Assembly: GCA_947496705.1 (NCBI GenBank)
Contig: CANMDW010000028.1
Coordinates: 1 to 64,000, forward strand
Length of the DNA stretch: 64,000 nucleotides
Reading direction: 5' to 3'
Origin: an uncultured Aquimarina sp.
GTDB taxonomy: Bacteria > Bacteroidota > Bacteroidia > Flavobacteriales > Flavobacteriaceae
Position 1 is the first letter of the stretch, and every line of letters starts with the position of its first letter. The notes under the pieces are model-generated. The model was not told the DNA's origin. It saw only the letters and a program-made list of their open reading frames with translations, and ran no database searches. This document shows, piece after piece, positions 56,384-62,964 of this stretch. Both the position numbers and the translations under genes were made by a program.

Positions 56384-56540
56384 CTAGTATAAATGATAGG
56401 GCAATAGTTTTAAAACTTTTCAATTCTGGATATCCAGCTTTAAACCCCTCAGTCTTATTCGCTTTTGCTTTTGTTAATGTCTCAGAACCTCTAGCTAATA
56501 CAAAATTTGTTCTCTCTAAAAGCTTTTCATTATATCTCAT
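55869..56540 (-). CDS. HEPN-like domain protein, copy 1
   Basis: 223 residues, cytoplasmic, mostly helical. The C-terminal part (about 115-223) includes DYEDAAAVMIGSVLEEHIRQLC and LDLRNKAAHGKYDEY, where R-x4-H matches the RX4-6H motif of HEPN domains (often RNases or nucleotide-binding partners). The N-terminal half is unrecognised. The gene is present twice in the window inside the direct repeat, and each copy stands upstream of an orphan RHS tail. Activity is not established; many HEPN-like proteins are inactive. Confidence 0.65.
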   Translation of the reverse strand: MRYNEKLLERTNFVLARGSETLTKAKANKTEGFKAGYPELKSFKTIALSFILDLFGKDHLYYVEFAQLTKDSHYINIQAAINIIDNIKSEIENGWLSGVKAIVSAEIFSDFMDMANHLLEKDYEDAAAVMIGSVLEEHIRQLCLKHNINITRESKGKQVPLKADSMNNELVKANVYNILDQKSVTTNLDLRNKAAHGKYDEYDKSQVELMYSSVLNFMTRHQL

Positions 56541-57153
56541 GTTTTATTCGTTTTAATTCTATCTAACTTACTCTAAAAAACTATTATATCCATATTGCCT
56601 AGTAACGTTTTTTAAAGATGAAGATTTAGGCGATGGATTTTAGCGGTTGCAATCTTCATCTTTAAAAAATGCTAGCCATCTGGCGATTGAAGATAACTGC
56701 GTGTACGCATAACTGGCGTAGCCAAAGCGGAGAGGAGCAGCCGACACACAAAAAGGAGTGTAACGGTTTTGTGTGCCAGACGATTTTTATGTTTTCCGAT
56801 TTATCAAAATATAAACTTCAACATAAATAATCGGCTAGGCTGCGACCAAGCGGCGGAGCCAATGAAGTAGCGGTTTTGCTTAAATTAGTATTCAGCGATA
56901 GCGTACCATATTGTTTTTAAGCAAAAAAGTAGCTACGAGTGAAAGAGGAACAGAACAAGGCTATTTATTTGTAGTGCAGACTGACGACCGAAGGTGAGGA
57001 AGTTGGAACGGTATGGAACAAGTGCTTTTTCTGCACTTGTGGAATAACAAAAAATAGCTTGTGGCGTGACGAAGGAACACCTTATAACAGCTTATGGGCA
57101 AAGCTTTTTCAGCTGCGCCCATAATAATGATTCGACCGAAGGGAGACACTTGG
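56541..57153. other. Hairpin-dense non-coding region next to the recombinase genes
   Basis: 613 bp without a supportable ORF but with consecutive long inverted repeats: 56608-56669 (19-bp perfect stem ttttttaaagatgaagatt); 56745-56775 (cacacaaaa / ttttgtgtg); 56874-56926 (11-bp stem ttttgcttaaa / tttaagcaaaa); 57018-57040 (acaagtgc / gcacttgt); 57092-57124 (ttatgggc / gcccataa). A longer-range pair (acaaggctattt with aaatagcttgt) encloses 57018-57040. This density suggests a recombination site or structured RNA of the element. Confidence 0.65.
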
Positions 57154-57498
57154 CTATTTATCAAAGCGATTCGGAACACTCATTAAGGAAGTAATGTGTG
57201 CATAAATCCGTCTCTTTTCTTTGGCAAGATATTTATGATCAAAAAGGTTTCTTTTAATTTTCTGATGCTCCAAAAGATACTCATAATACCATTTTACTTG
57301 CCTTAAAATCATATTTACGGTGATCTGGTTTTGATATTGTAATGTTAGATCTTCTACATAAACAATTACTTCATTAAACTTTATAGTTTCTGGTGTTGTT
57401 CCATACGATTTGCACCATTTTCTATGTTTGGTTATCCAGTATAATGTATCATTTTCTAATACTCTTTTTTCTAATAAATAAGATGTCACTTCTTTCAT
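57154..57498 (-). CDS. Truncated recombinase-like protein (core-binding domain only)
   Basis: 114 residues from the ATG at 57498, five bases after the stop of the second recombinase. It has the pattern of an N-terminal SAM-like core-binding domain (TLYWITKHRKWCKSYG, VNMILRQVKWYYEYLLEHQ) but no catalytic domain: none of the R, HxxR or Tyr boxes follows. It could be a DNA-binding accessory of the trio. Its position as third overlapping or abutting gene is consistent with a real gene rather than random decay. Confidence 0.6.
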   Translation of the reverse strand: MKEVTSYLLEKRVLENDTLYWITKHRKWCKSYGTTPETIKFNEVIVYVEDLTLQYQNQITVNMILRQVKWYYEYLLEHQKIKRNLFDHKYLAKEKRRIYAHITSLMSVPNRFDK

Positions 57499-57502
57499 AA
57501 TA

Positions 57503-58384
57503 TTAGCTGATTGGATGGAAGTTGTTAATGATTTCGTGTAGGTTTTCAAGGTCATCTTGCAAGTATCGTTCTGTAGAACTGATATATCGATGTCCTGCTA
57601 AGTATTGGGTTTTTCTAAGATTGTATTGACCTAACCAGTTAGTAATTACACTTGCTCTTATCTGTTTGCTATCTTCTACTTTCTGATTGTACTTTTTTAG
57701 CTTTTTAATAATGGTATGTGTAATTATGAACCGATTTCCAGAAGGGAAGAGTTGATCTGTGTCAGTTTGTAATCGTTGTGATAGATGATTTCTAATATCA
57801 TTTATGTATTCCATAAAATCCATCATTTGCCACGGTTTGAGTTCTAGTTCCCTGGCGTTACTTCGTTTTCTACTCGGTACATAGATTTTACCTTTTTGAA
57901 GCTGTAAATGTTCTGTTTTTAGATTTTTAAGGTCTTGTGTGTCTAATCCTTGATAGACCAGTAATCCAACAATGATTTTATTACGTTTTGAAGTGTATTT
58001 ATGATATGCTTCTTGGTAGTTTTCTGTCTCATAACTGTAATACAAGTCTTCCAGTTCTTCGGGTTCTAGTAAATTATAATTGATGGTTCTTTGTGTTCCT
58101 CTTACACTCGTATTTTCGATTGGATTATCAGTTCTGTACCCTTCGCTTATCAGATAATTGAAGTATGTTTTTATACTGCCCAATTTATGATTGATTGTCT
58201 TTTTACTATTGCCTTTTCTAGTTAAATGTTTGATGTATTTTAAGCAGGTTTTGTAATCAATTTCGATAGGTGTAGTGGATTGCTTTTTACACCATTTTAT
58301 AAAATATTGTGATGCTAGTTCTTTGGATGCTATGGTCTTTTCGGTATATCCTTCTTTTTTGAGGTACTTGTTAAAGGTTTTCAT
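57503..58384 (-). CDS. Tyrosine recombinase homologue with altered catalytic residues
   Basis: 293 residues. Core-binding domain (about 1-95) and catalytic-domain fold (about 115-285). Where an active enzyme has GLR the sequence reads GLDTQDLKNL, so the first catalytic Arg is Asp. The HxxR box reads KQIRAS, with Lys for His. The late box GHRYISSTERYL keeps His and Tyr. It is therefore probably inactive in cleavage or needs a partner. It overlaps the preceding recombinase by 14 bp. Confidence 0.8.
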   Translation of the reverse strand: MKTFNKYLKKEGYTEKTIASKELASQYFIKWCKKQSTTPIEIDYKTCLKYIKHLTRKGNSKKTINHKLGSIKTYFNYLISEGYRTDNPIENTSVRGTQRTINYNLLEPEELEDLYYSYETENYQEAYHKYTSKRNKIIVGLLVYQGLDTQDLKNLKTEHLQLQKGKIYVPSRKRSNARELELKPWQMMDFMEYINDIRNHLSQRLQTDTDQLFPSGNRFIITHTIIKKLKKYNQKVEDSKQIRASVITNWLGQYNLRKTQYLAGHRYISSTERYLQDDLENLHEIINNFHPIS

Positions 58385-59309
58385 TTTCTATAGTTTTTAA
58401 GATGTGAGTATATATTTGAGTGCTTTCTAAGCTGCTATGCCCTAAAAAGTGTTTGATACTTTCAAGTGGTACTTCTCTTTGTAATAAATGGGTAGCGATA
58501 GAGTGTCGTAAAGTGTGTAGCGTAATTTGCTTTTCTATGATCGTTTTATTCTCTGTAGCTTTTACAATAGTTTGTAATCTGTTGGATAAACTTGTGCCAA
58601 GTAATCGTGTACCGTGATGATTGAGTAGTAATGCTTCTGTATCGTGTTTGATGTTAAACTCTAACCGTGCATTGTAGAGGTATTCTTCAAGGATTTCAAG
58701 ATTGTAATTATTGATAGGTACGAACCTTTCTTTATAGTTTTTCCCTTTTCGTACATAGATTCGCTCTTTATCAAAAAGGATATCACTAGTATCTAAGTGT
58801 ACAGCTTCATTTCTGCGTAACCCACAACTATAGAGTAATGTTAGTATGGCTTTATCTCTTTGCCTATAGTACTTTTTATTATGACTGTGATTAGTAGCTT
58901 TAAAAAGTTGTTTGATTTCAGATTGAGTGAGTATGTTGATCTTTTCTTCGGTTGGGTAACTTTCTGATTTAAGATGCACCCTCAAGGGTGATTTGGCATT
59001 ATGTTGTGTTAGATAATCTCTAAATTTCTTAAGTGCCTGTTGGTGTTTATTCAAGTATGATTTACTTAATGCTCCGTATCGTCTTTCATTACTGCGTTGT
59101 TTGAGTTCTTCGTAATACCCTTTGATATGTTTTCCTGTAATCTCATTTACAGTATTAATCTTTTTGTTTTCGAGCCAATAAAAGAACTCTTGTAAGTGGT
59201 TTGGTAAGTTGTAAACCGTTGTATCTGCATAGCCTAAAATGTCTAACCATTCTTTAAAATTGGATATAAGTATCCTATAACTATCATTTTGTAGTCTTAA
59301 TTTTTTCAT
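58371..59309 (-). CDS. Tyrosine recombinase (XerC/D-like), complete
   Basis: 312 residues. Core-binding domain (about 5-105) and catalytic domain (about 125-305) with the full set: Arg in YSCGLRRNEAVHL, Lys in the RKGKNYKERFVPI hairpin, HTLRHSIATHLL, and LGHSSLESTQIYTHI with His and the nucleophilic Tyr. It should cut and rejoin DNA at a specific site. It is first in a trio with two partially degenerate partners, which resembles in outline the recombinase-in-trio (RIT) and Tn554-type arrangements. Confidence 0.88.
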   Translation of the reverse strand: MKKLRLQNDSYRILISNFKEWLDILGYADTTVYNLPNHLQEFFYWLENKKINTVNEITGKHIKGYYEELKQRSNERRYGALSKSYLNKHQQALKKFRDYLTQHNAKSPLRVHLKSESYPTEEKINILTQSEIKQLFKATNHSHNKKYYRQRDKAILTLLYSCGLRRNEAVHLDTSDILFDKERIYVRKGKNYKERFVPINNYNLEILEEYLYNARLEFNIKHDTEALLLNHHGTRLLGTSLSNRLQTIVKATENKTIIEKQITLHTLRHSIATHLLQREVPLESIKHFLGHSSLESTQIYTHILKTIENENL

Positions 59310-59362
59310 CGGTATGTCTTTTTTGTATTTCTCTTGCGAGTTGGATTAATTAACTGTAATTG

Positions 59363-59380
59363 TTTGCGTTATTTCGCAAA
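59363..59380. promoter_or_regulatory. Dyad tttgcg-N6-cgcaaa upstream of the recombinase gene
   Basis: Perfect 6-bp inverted arms around 6 bases, between the ATPase stop and the recombinase start. It could be an operator or a recombinase core site; both are speculative. Confidence 0.35.
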
Positions 59381-59395
59381 AATGGTAATTGCGGG

Positions 59396-60922
59396 TTAGT
59401 TGCGACTTTGCGAACTGATCTGCTCGATACAATGTCGCAAGGAGTTGTCAATCTGACTTTTAAGTGCTTTGTACTCGTTTACGTCTGTGACTTCAAAACA
59501 GTAACTCTTGGTCTTAGCGTTCTTGATCCGTTTGATATAATCTTCTGCCAATAATTGTTTGTGATAGTTACGTAATGTACTTTCCTTTATTCGTAGATTT
59601 CTTCTGATTTCTGCATTGGTAAATGTGGTTTGAGTATTCTTTGTAAGATATTCTTTCAAGCGTTCTAAATAGTTACGGACTGCTCCTGTAATCGTATCAC
59701 TTTTACGTAGTAAAACTTCTTTGATAATTTCGTTAGCTTCTTCTATATCTTCGATGGTTGTTTCTATATATTCCTCGCCTGTATTCTGGTCGTATTGTTT
59801 TTCTCTTTGGTATTGTTTGTAAAAGGTAATCGCTTCGATAAATTGTAGATAGTGAGTGTTTGTCCTTCTTGGTTTAAATACAGATTGTGGTAGTTCTAAA
59901 AACTCGGCATAAGGATTTATTACTTTGACAGGTTGTAATAGCATTTGCACATTTTGTAATAAATCTTTTGCTTTGAGTTCTGCATCAATATTTACTTTCC
60001 CTGCGCTGATTAATCGTTGATAGTACATTATCTTTTGATCTTGTTCGCTAGATTCATCGATGTAGAGTAAAAAGCTACGATTGCTATTATCCTCGTAAAT
60101 ACTTTCTTGTGTGGTACAACCTGCAACACTTACAGGACCTTCTACGGTTAGATGTATCGTTTTGGTATTTCCTTTTCGGTCTTTATGGACTACGGTTTTT
60201 GTAATCCTTCTTTTTGATTGTAATTCCCGTAATGGGTATAGTACTGATTCTGCTCCATCTAAATCTTCGATTAAGATCAGTTTGTTTCGTAATTCTGTAC
60301 GATTGAAGTAGTAAAACGCATTTTCAGATAGTACGGTAATTTCTACTTTTTCGTGATCGGGTATGAGTTCGGCAACTTTACTTTGTAAATGTGTTTTTCC
60401 TGCTCCGGAACTGCCTAAGCTAATACAATGTAATGGATTGTAGCTTTTACGGCTTGTAAAGATCAAATACATCAATAATCGGTTGGTTTCTTCTCCTATC
60501 ACACCACTTTGTTCGATAAGCTCATTGGTACGTTTTAGTAAGTCTTTTGATTTTAAGAACTTGATAGCGACTTTTTCTTCTACTGTAGATAACTCTTTGA
60601 TTGTAATTTCTGATTCATCATTATCAAGTTGACTTAATCGATATTGTTCTAGTTCATTGGTTAACTCTTGTAATGTCTTGCGTACTACACTTGTACCGAT
60701 TTCTATACGTTCTGCTACTTTTCTAACCAACTTTTCTACTTGATTATCGTTGTACAGATCAACATTGTGACGTAGTTTGATTTCGGATTGTACTTTATTG
60801 ATCCCTAATGTAACTCGTAAGGCTTCTAAATGATTGAGTTTGACACCACCTAAGATGGAGATTTCTAAGTGCTTTGTGGCGTACTGATAGTTGTTGGGAT
60901 TGGTAACGTTTAAATTGTTCAT
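59396..60922 (-). CDS. P-loop ATPase of the integrative element
   Basis: 508 residues. An N-terminal helical part (about 1-150), a Walker A motif GSSGAGKTHL near residue 175 and a Walker B-like LILIEDLDG near 220, then a C-terminal winged-helix-like region (FTNAEIRRNLRIKESTLRNYHKQLLAEDYI, about 430-470). The arrangement resembles primase/helicase-type or DNA-packing ATPases of integrative elements, but I cannot place it in a named family. Divergent from the XRE gene and upstream of the recombinases, with which it is probably cotranscribed. Confidence 0.75.
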   Translation of the reverse strand: MNNLNVTNPNNYQYATKHLEISILGGVKLNHLEALRVTLGINKVQSEIKLRHNVDLYNDNQVEKLVRKVAERIEIGTSVVRKTLQELTNELEQYRLSQLDNDESEITIKELSTVEEKVAIKFLKSKDLLKRTNELIEQSGVIGEETNRLLMYLIFTSRKSYNPLHCISLGSSGAGKTHLQSKVAELIPDHEKVEITVLSENAFYYFNRTELRNKLILIEDLDGAESVLYPLRELQSKRRITKTVVHKDRKGNTKTIHLTVEGPVSVAGCTTQESIYEDNSNRSFLLYIDESSEQDQKIMYYQRLISAGKVNIDAELKAKDLLQNVQMLLQPVKVINPYAEFLELPQSVFKPRRTNTHYLQFIEAITFYKQYQREKQYDQNTGEEYIETTIEDIEEANEIIKEVLLRKSDTITGAVRNYLERLKEYLTKNTQTTFTNAEIRRNLRIKESTLRNYHKQLLAEDYIKRIKNAKTKSYCFEVTDVNEYKALKSQIDNSLRHCIEQISSQSRN

Positions 60923-60949
60923 AACTAATAAAACTTCACTTATCAGTTA

Positions 60950-60982
60950 CAAACTTAATCAATAAATAATATTTTAACCAAA
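60950..60982 (-). promoter_or_regulatory. Promoter of the ATPase-recombinase genes
   Basis: The minus strand reads TTTG, 21 bases, TAAGTTTG: both consensus boxes of a Bacteroidota sigma-A-type promoter. The -7 box ends 27 bases before the ATG at 60922. Confidence 0.65.
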
Positions 60983-60990
60983 TTAATATG

Positions 60991-61023
60991 TTTGTTTTTT
61001 AATCTTTAAGTGATGTATATTTG
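60991..61023 (+). promoter_or_regulatory. Promoter of the XRE gene
   Basis: TTTG (60991-60994), 21 bases, TATATTTG (61016-61023): same boxes and spacing as the divergent promoter. Confidence 0.65.
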
Positions 61024-61025
61024 TA

Positions 61026-61050
61026 AAAACCTTTATTTATCATAGGTTTT
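61026..61050. promoter_or_regulatory. Candidate XRE operator aaaacct-N11-aggtttt
   Basis: Perfect 7-bp inverted arms with 11 bases between, placed between the XRE -7 box and its start codon, ideal for autorepression. Not tested. Confidence 0.5.
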
Positions 61051-61065
61051 CATCATTTATAAGTT

Positions 61066-61398
61066 ATGAATATAGGAGCAACAATAACACAACTACGTAA
61101 ACAAAACAGCTTATCTCGTGAAGAGTTAGGTACTAAAGTGGGTACTTCTGGTGCGGTGATAGGAAGATATGAGCGTGCAGAGATTACGCCTTCTGTAGAG
61201 ATTGCTAATAAAATAGCTAAAGCTCTTGATGTATCACTAGATTATCTAGTGGGTAATGCTTCTACTGTGGTAAAAGACAAAAAGATTCTAGAACGTATCG
61301 AAGCCATTGCAGAGATGCCCACAGATAACCAAAAACAGATCTTTAATGTGATTGATGCACTGATACGTGACTATAACGCTAAAAAAGCTTACGCATAA
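61066..61398 (+). CDS. XRE-family transcriptional regulator
   Basis: 110 residues. Classic HTH_3 domain (about 6-62): ITQLRKQNSLSREELGTKVGTSGAVIGRYERAEITPSVEIANKIAKALDVSLDYL. A helical C-terminal tail (LERIEAIAEMPTDNQ) is also found, truncated, at 50228-50344. It likely represses the divergent ATPase-recombinase promoter and its own, through the dyad at 61026-61050. Its 3' end faces the 3' end of an immunity gene. Confidence 0.9.
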   Translation: MNIGATITQLRKQNSLSREELGTKVGTSGAVIGRYERAEITPSVEIANKIAKALDVSLDYLVGNASTVVKDKKILERIEAIAEMPTDNQKQIFNVIDALIRDYNAKKAYA

Positions 61399-61403
61399 AA
61401 AAA

Positions 61404-61426
61404 CCACCTCGTTAAAGGTGGCCTTT
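61404..61426. terminator. Terminator between XRE and the convergent immunity gene
   Basis: Stem ccacct / aggtgg, loop 6 bases, preceded by an A-run and followed by cctttcattc, so it can serve the minus strand best and the plus strand weakly. Confidence 0.7.
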
Positions 61427-61453
61427 CATTCATTTTTATACAATAGTTTACTT

Positions 61454-62068
61454 TCAATCAGTATTAGTTTTATTTAAAACATAATTTTGATTTTCTCCGT
61501 TCATTCCTTTGGGTGATATACTATTACCTTGTATCTGCCATACCTCGTTAGCCAAAACTCTAATAGTTTCCATCTGAACTTCAAAATAGTTTGTTTGTGT
61601 ACCTTTGATTTTATATAAAGGTGTTCTTAAACCCTTACTATCTGCAATATAAAAACTCTCTATTTTTTTATCTTTTAGTTTTGAGTTACTCCATTGATTT
61701 GATAGAGTTATAGTGTCATTACCCTTGTTAATCGCGTATAGAGTATAATTAAAGGATTCTCCTAATTTGTCTTTCACACAAAATTTGATATTACTTTTAT
61801 CACCTTTTTTACGCTCTTTTACGATTACTTTATCTCTTTGTGGATTACTGTCTAAAATTAAACTATCTCCTTTAACTCTATAGTTTCCTTCTAAGCTATA
61901 GCTTATAGAGTGCAAACGAAAATCGTACTTAAATCTAAAATCTTTATCTAATTCAATACGTTCATAAAATTTATCAGATTTATACTCGTAAATGCCTTCG
62001 TAAAGGTTTGATTGGATTGTAAAAGATGTACATAATACTAGTACAAATATGTATATTATTCTTCTCAT
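61454..62068 (-). CDS. Putative exported immunity protein of zincin-type RHS tip
   Basis: 204 residues with a signal peptide (IIYIFVLVLCTSFTIQS). No recognised domain; the front (YEGIYEYKSDKFYERIELDKD, LEGNYRVKGDSLIL) looks like a small beta-rich fold similar to lipocalin-like domains. The ATG shares one base with the toxin stop (TAATG), exactly as for the pair at 3387, so an immunity role is inferred. Export suits a peptidase toxin acting outside the cytoplasm. Confidence 0.6.
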   Translation of the reverse strand: MRRIIYIFVLVLCTSFTIQSNLYEGIYEYKSDKFYERIELDKDFRFKYDFRLHSISYSLEGNYRVKGDSLILDSNPQRDKVIVKERKKGDKSNIKFCVKDKLGESFNYTLYAINKGNDTITLSNQWSNSKLKDKKIESFYIADSKGLRTPLYKIKGTQTNYFEVQMETIRVLANEVWQIQGNSISPKGMNGENQNYVLNKTNTD

Positions 62069-62820
62069 TATTTTTTCTGTTTAGCTCCTTTAGTATAATC
62101 TTTTTGCCAACCAATATATACCTCCTTAACAGGTGTGCCATTTTTACCTGCCTCAATAGTTTTCTTTCTTAGAGCCTTGCCTTGTTTAGACTTAAGATTT
62201 ATAGATATTGTTGGAAGTGTTTGATAAGCTGGTGGTGACATTTGTGTTTTTCCAAAACTTAGTACATCTGCATTTTTCCAAGGTTTATGGACATTAAGTG
62301 CTCCACTTTTTGCCATTCTTTCTACATTGTAAGATTCTGTTTCGTCTCCTACATCATAAAGACTTCCGTAACCTGTGTTATCAGATATTATAGATATATC
62401 GCCTTTCTCAAATTGATATGCGTGATTCAATTCGTGACCAATTAAACCTATATCACTTTTGCCTACTGTTACTTTTACTTCTTCAGTAGATGCATCATAT
62501 TGAACGCCACCTTCTTTACTGGTCGTTTTGGACGAAAATGTATATACTTGGTCTGATTTTTCTAACTTATCTATTTTCTTAAGTTCAGAACTAGTGAAAG
62601 AAGTAAGCTTGCCTCCATCTGCTGCTGTTATTGCTCCACTCTTGATAAGACTCTGTATCGCTTTTGCAGTACTGTTTAAATGATTTTTATATTTTTCTGC
62701 AACTTTATCAGGATCCTTTATTTTCATCCCATCTGGATCTATATAAAATGTAGGATTGTTGGCTACATAATTATAAGGGCTGTTATCTAAATAATTTTCC
62801 GCTAATGGATCCAAATTCAT
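62068..62820 (-). CDS. Orphan RHS tail with zincin-like (HELNH) toxin tip
   Basis: 250 residues from the first ATG; the RHS frame opens at 62991 and reads NVYPFGLQHKGYN...YNGKEEQNELGLNWHDYGWRNYDAALGRWMNLDP, the end of the RHS core, with a TGA four codons before NVYPFG. The tip after DPDG carries GLIGHELNHAYQF, a canonical HExxH motif, and a downstream Glu-rich stretch (DETESYNVERMA) that could supply the third zinc ligand. It lacks the RHS shell and signal, so it is probably a silent cassette. Confidence 0.65.
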   Translation of the reverse strand: MNLDPLAENYLDNSPYNYVANNPTFYIDPDGMKIKDPDKVAEKYKNHLNSTAKAIQSLIKSGAITAADGGKLTSFTSSELKKIDKLEKSDQVYTFSSKTTSKEGGVQYDASTEEVKVTVGKSDIGLIGHELNHAYQFEKGDISIISDNTGYGSLYDVGDETESYNVERMAKSGALNVHKPWKNADVLSFGKTQMSPPAYQTLPTISINLKSKQGKALRKKTIEAGKNGTPVKEVYIGWQKDYTKGAKQKK

Positions 62821-62964
62821 CCATCTACCTAAAGCTGCATCATAATTTCTCCAACCGTAATCATGCCAGTTTAATCCAAGTTCGTTTTGCTCCTCTTTTC
62901 CGTTGTATGTATAAGGATGCTCTCGTCCTGTTATAGTATTATTATACCCTTTATGTTGTAGTCC

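Larger units (their letters stand above)
57154..61398. mobile_element. Integrative element: XRE, P-loop ATPase and recombinase trio
   Basis: Five genes: plus-strand XRE repressor and divergent minus-strand ATPase, tyrosine recombinase, degenerate recombinase and core-binding protein. The divergent promoters and operator are well defined. The hairpin region 56541-57153 probably belongs to it. It separates two RHS toxin modules, and a scar of a second copy exists at 50228-50344. Ends are not defined; I see no simple terminal inverted repeats. Confidence 0.65.

Noticed and set aside
55378..57153. Integron attC sites
   Set aside because: Large hairpins are present, but I find no matched RYYYAAC/GTTRRRY pairs and the recombinases lack visible signs of IntI; kept only as an analogy.
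56541..57153. Retron or diversity-generating retroelement
   Set aside because: No reverse transcriptase gene is in the window, and no template/variable repeat pair was seen.
57154..59309. Standard RIT element
   Set aside because: RIT elements encode three full-length recombinases; here the third is a core-binding fragment and the second lacks key residues, and no terminal inverted repeats were seen.
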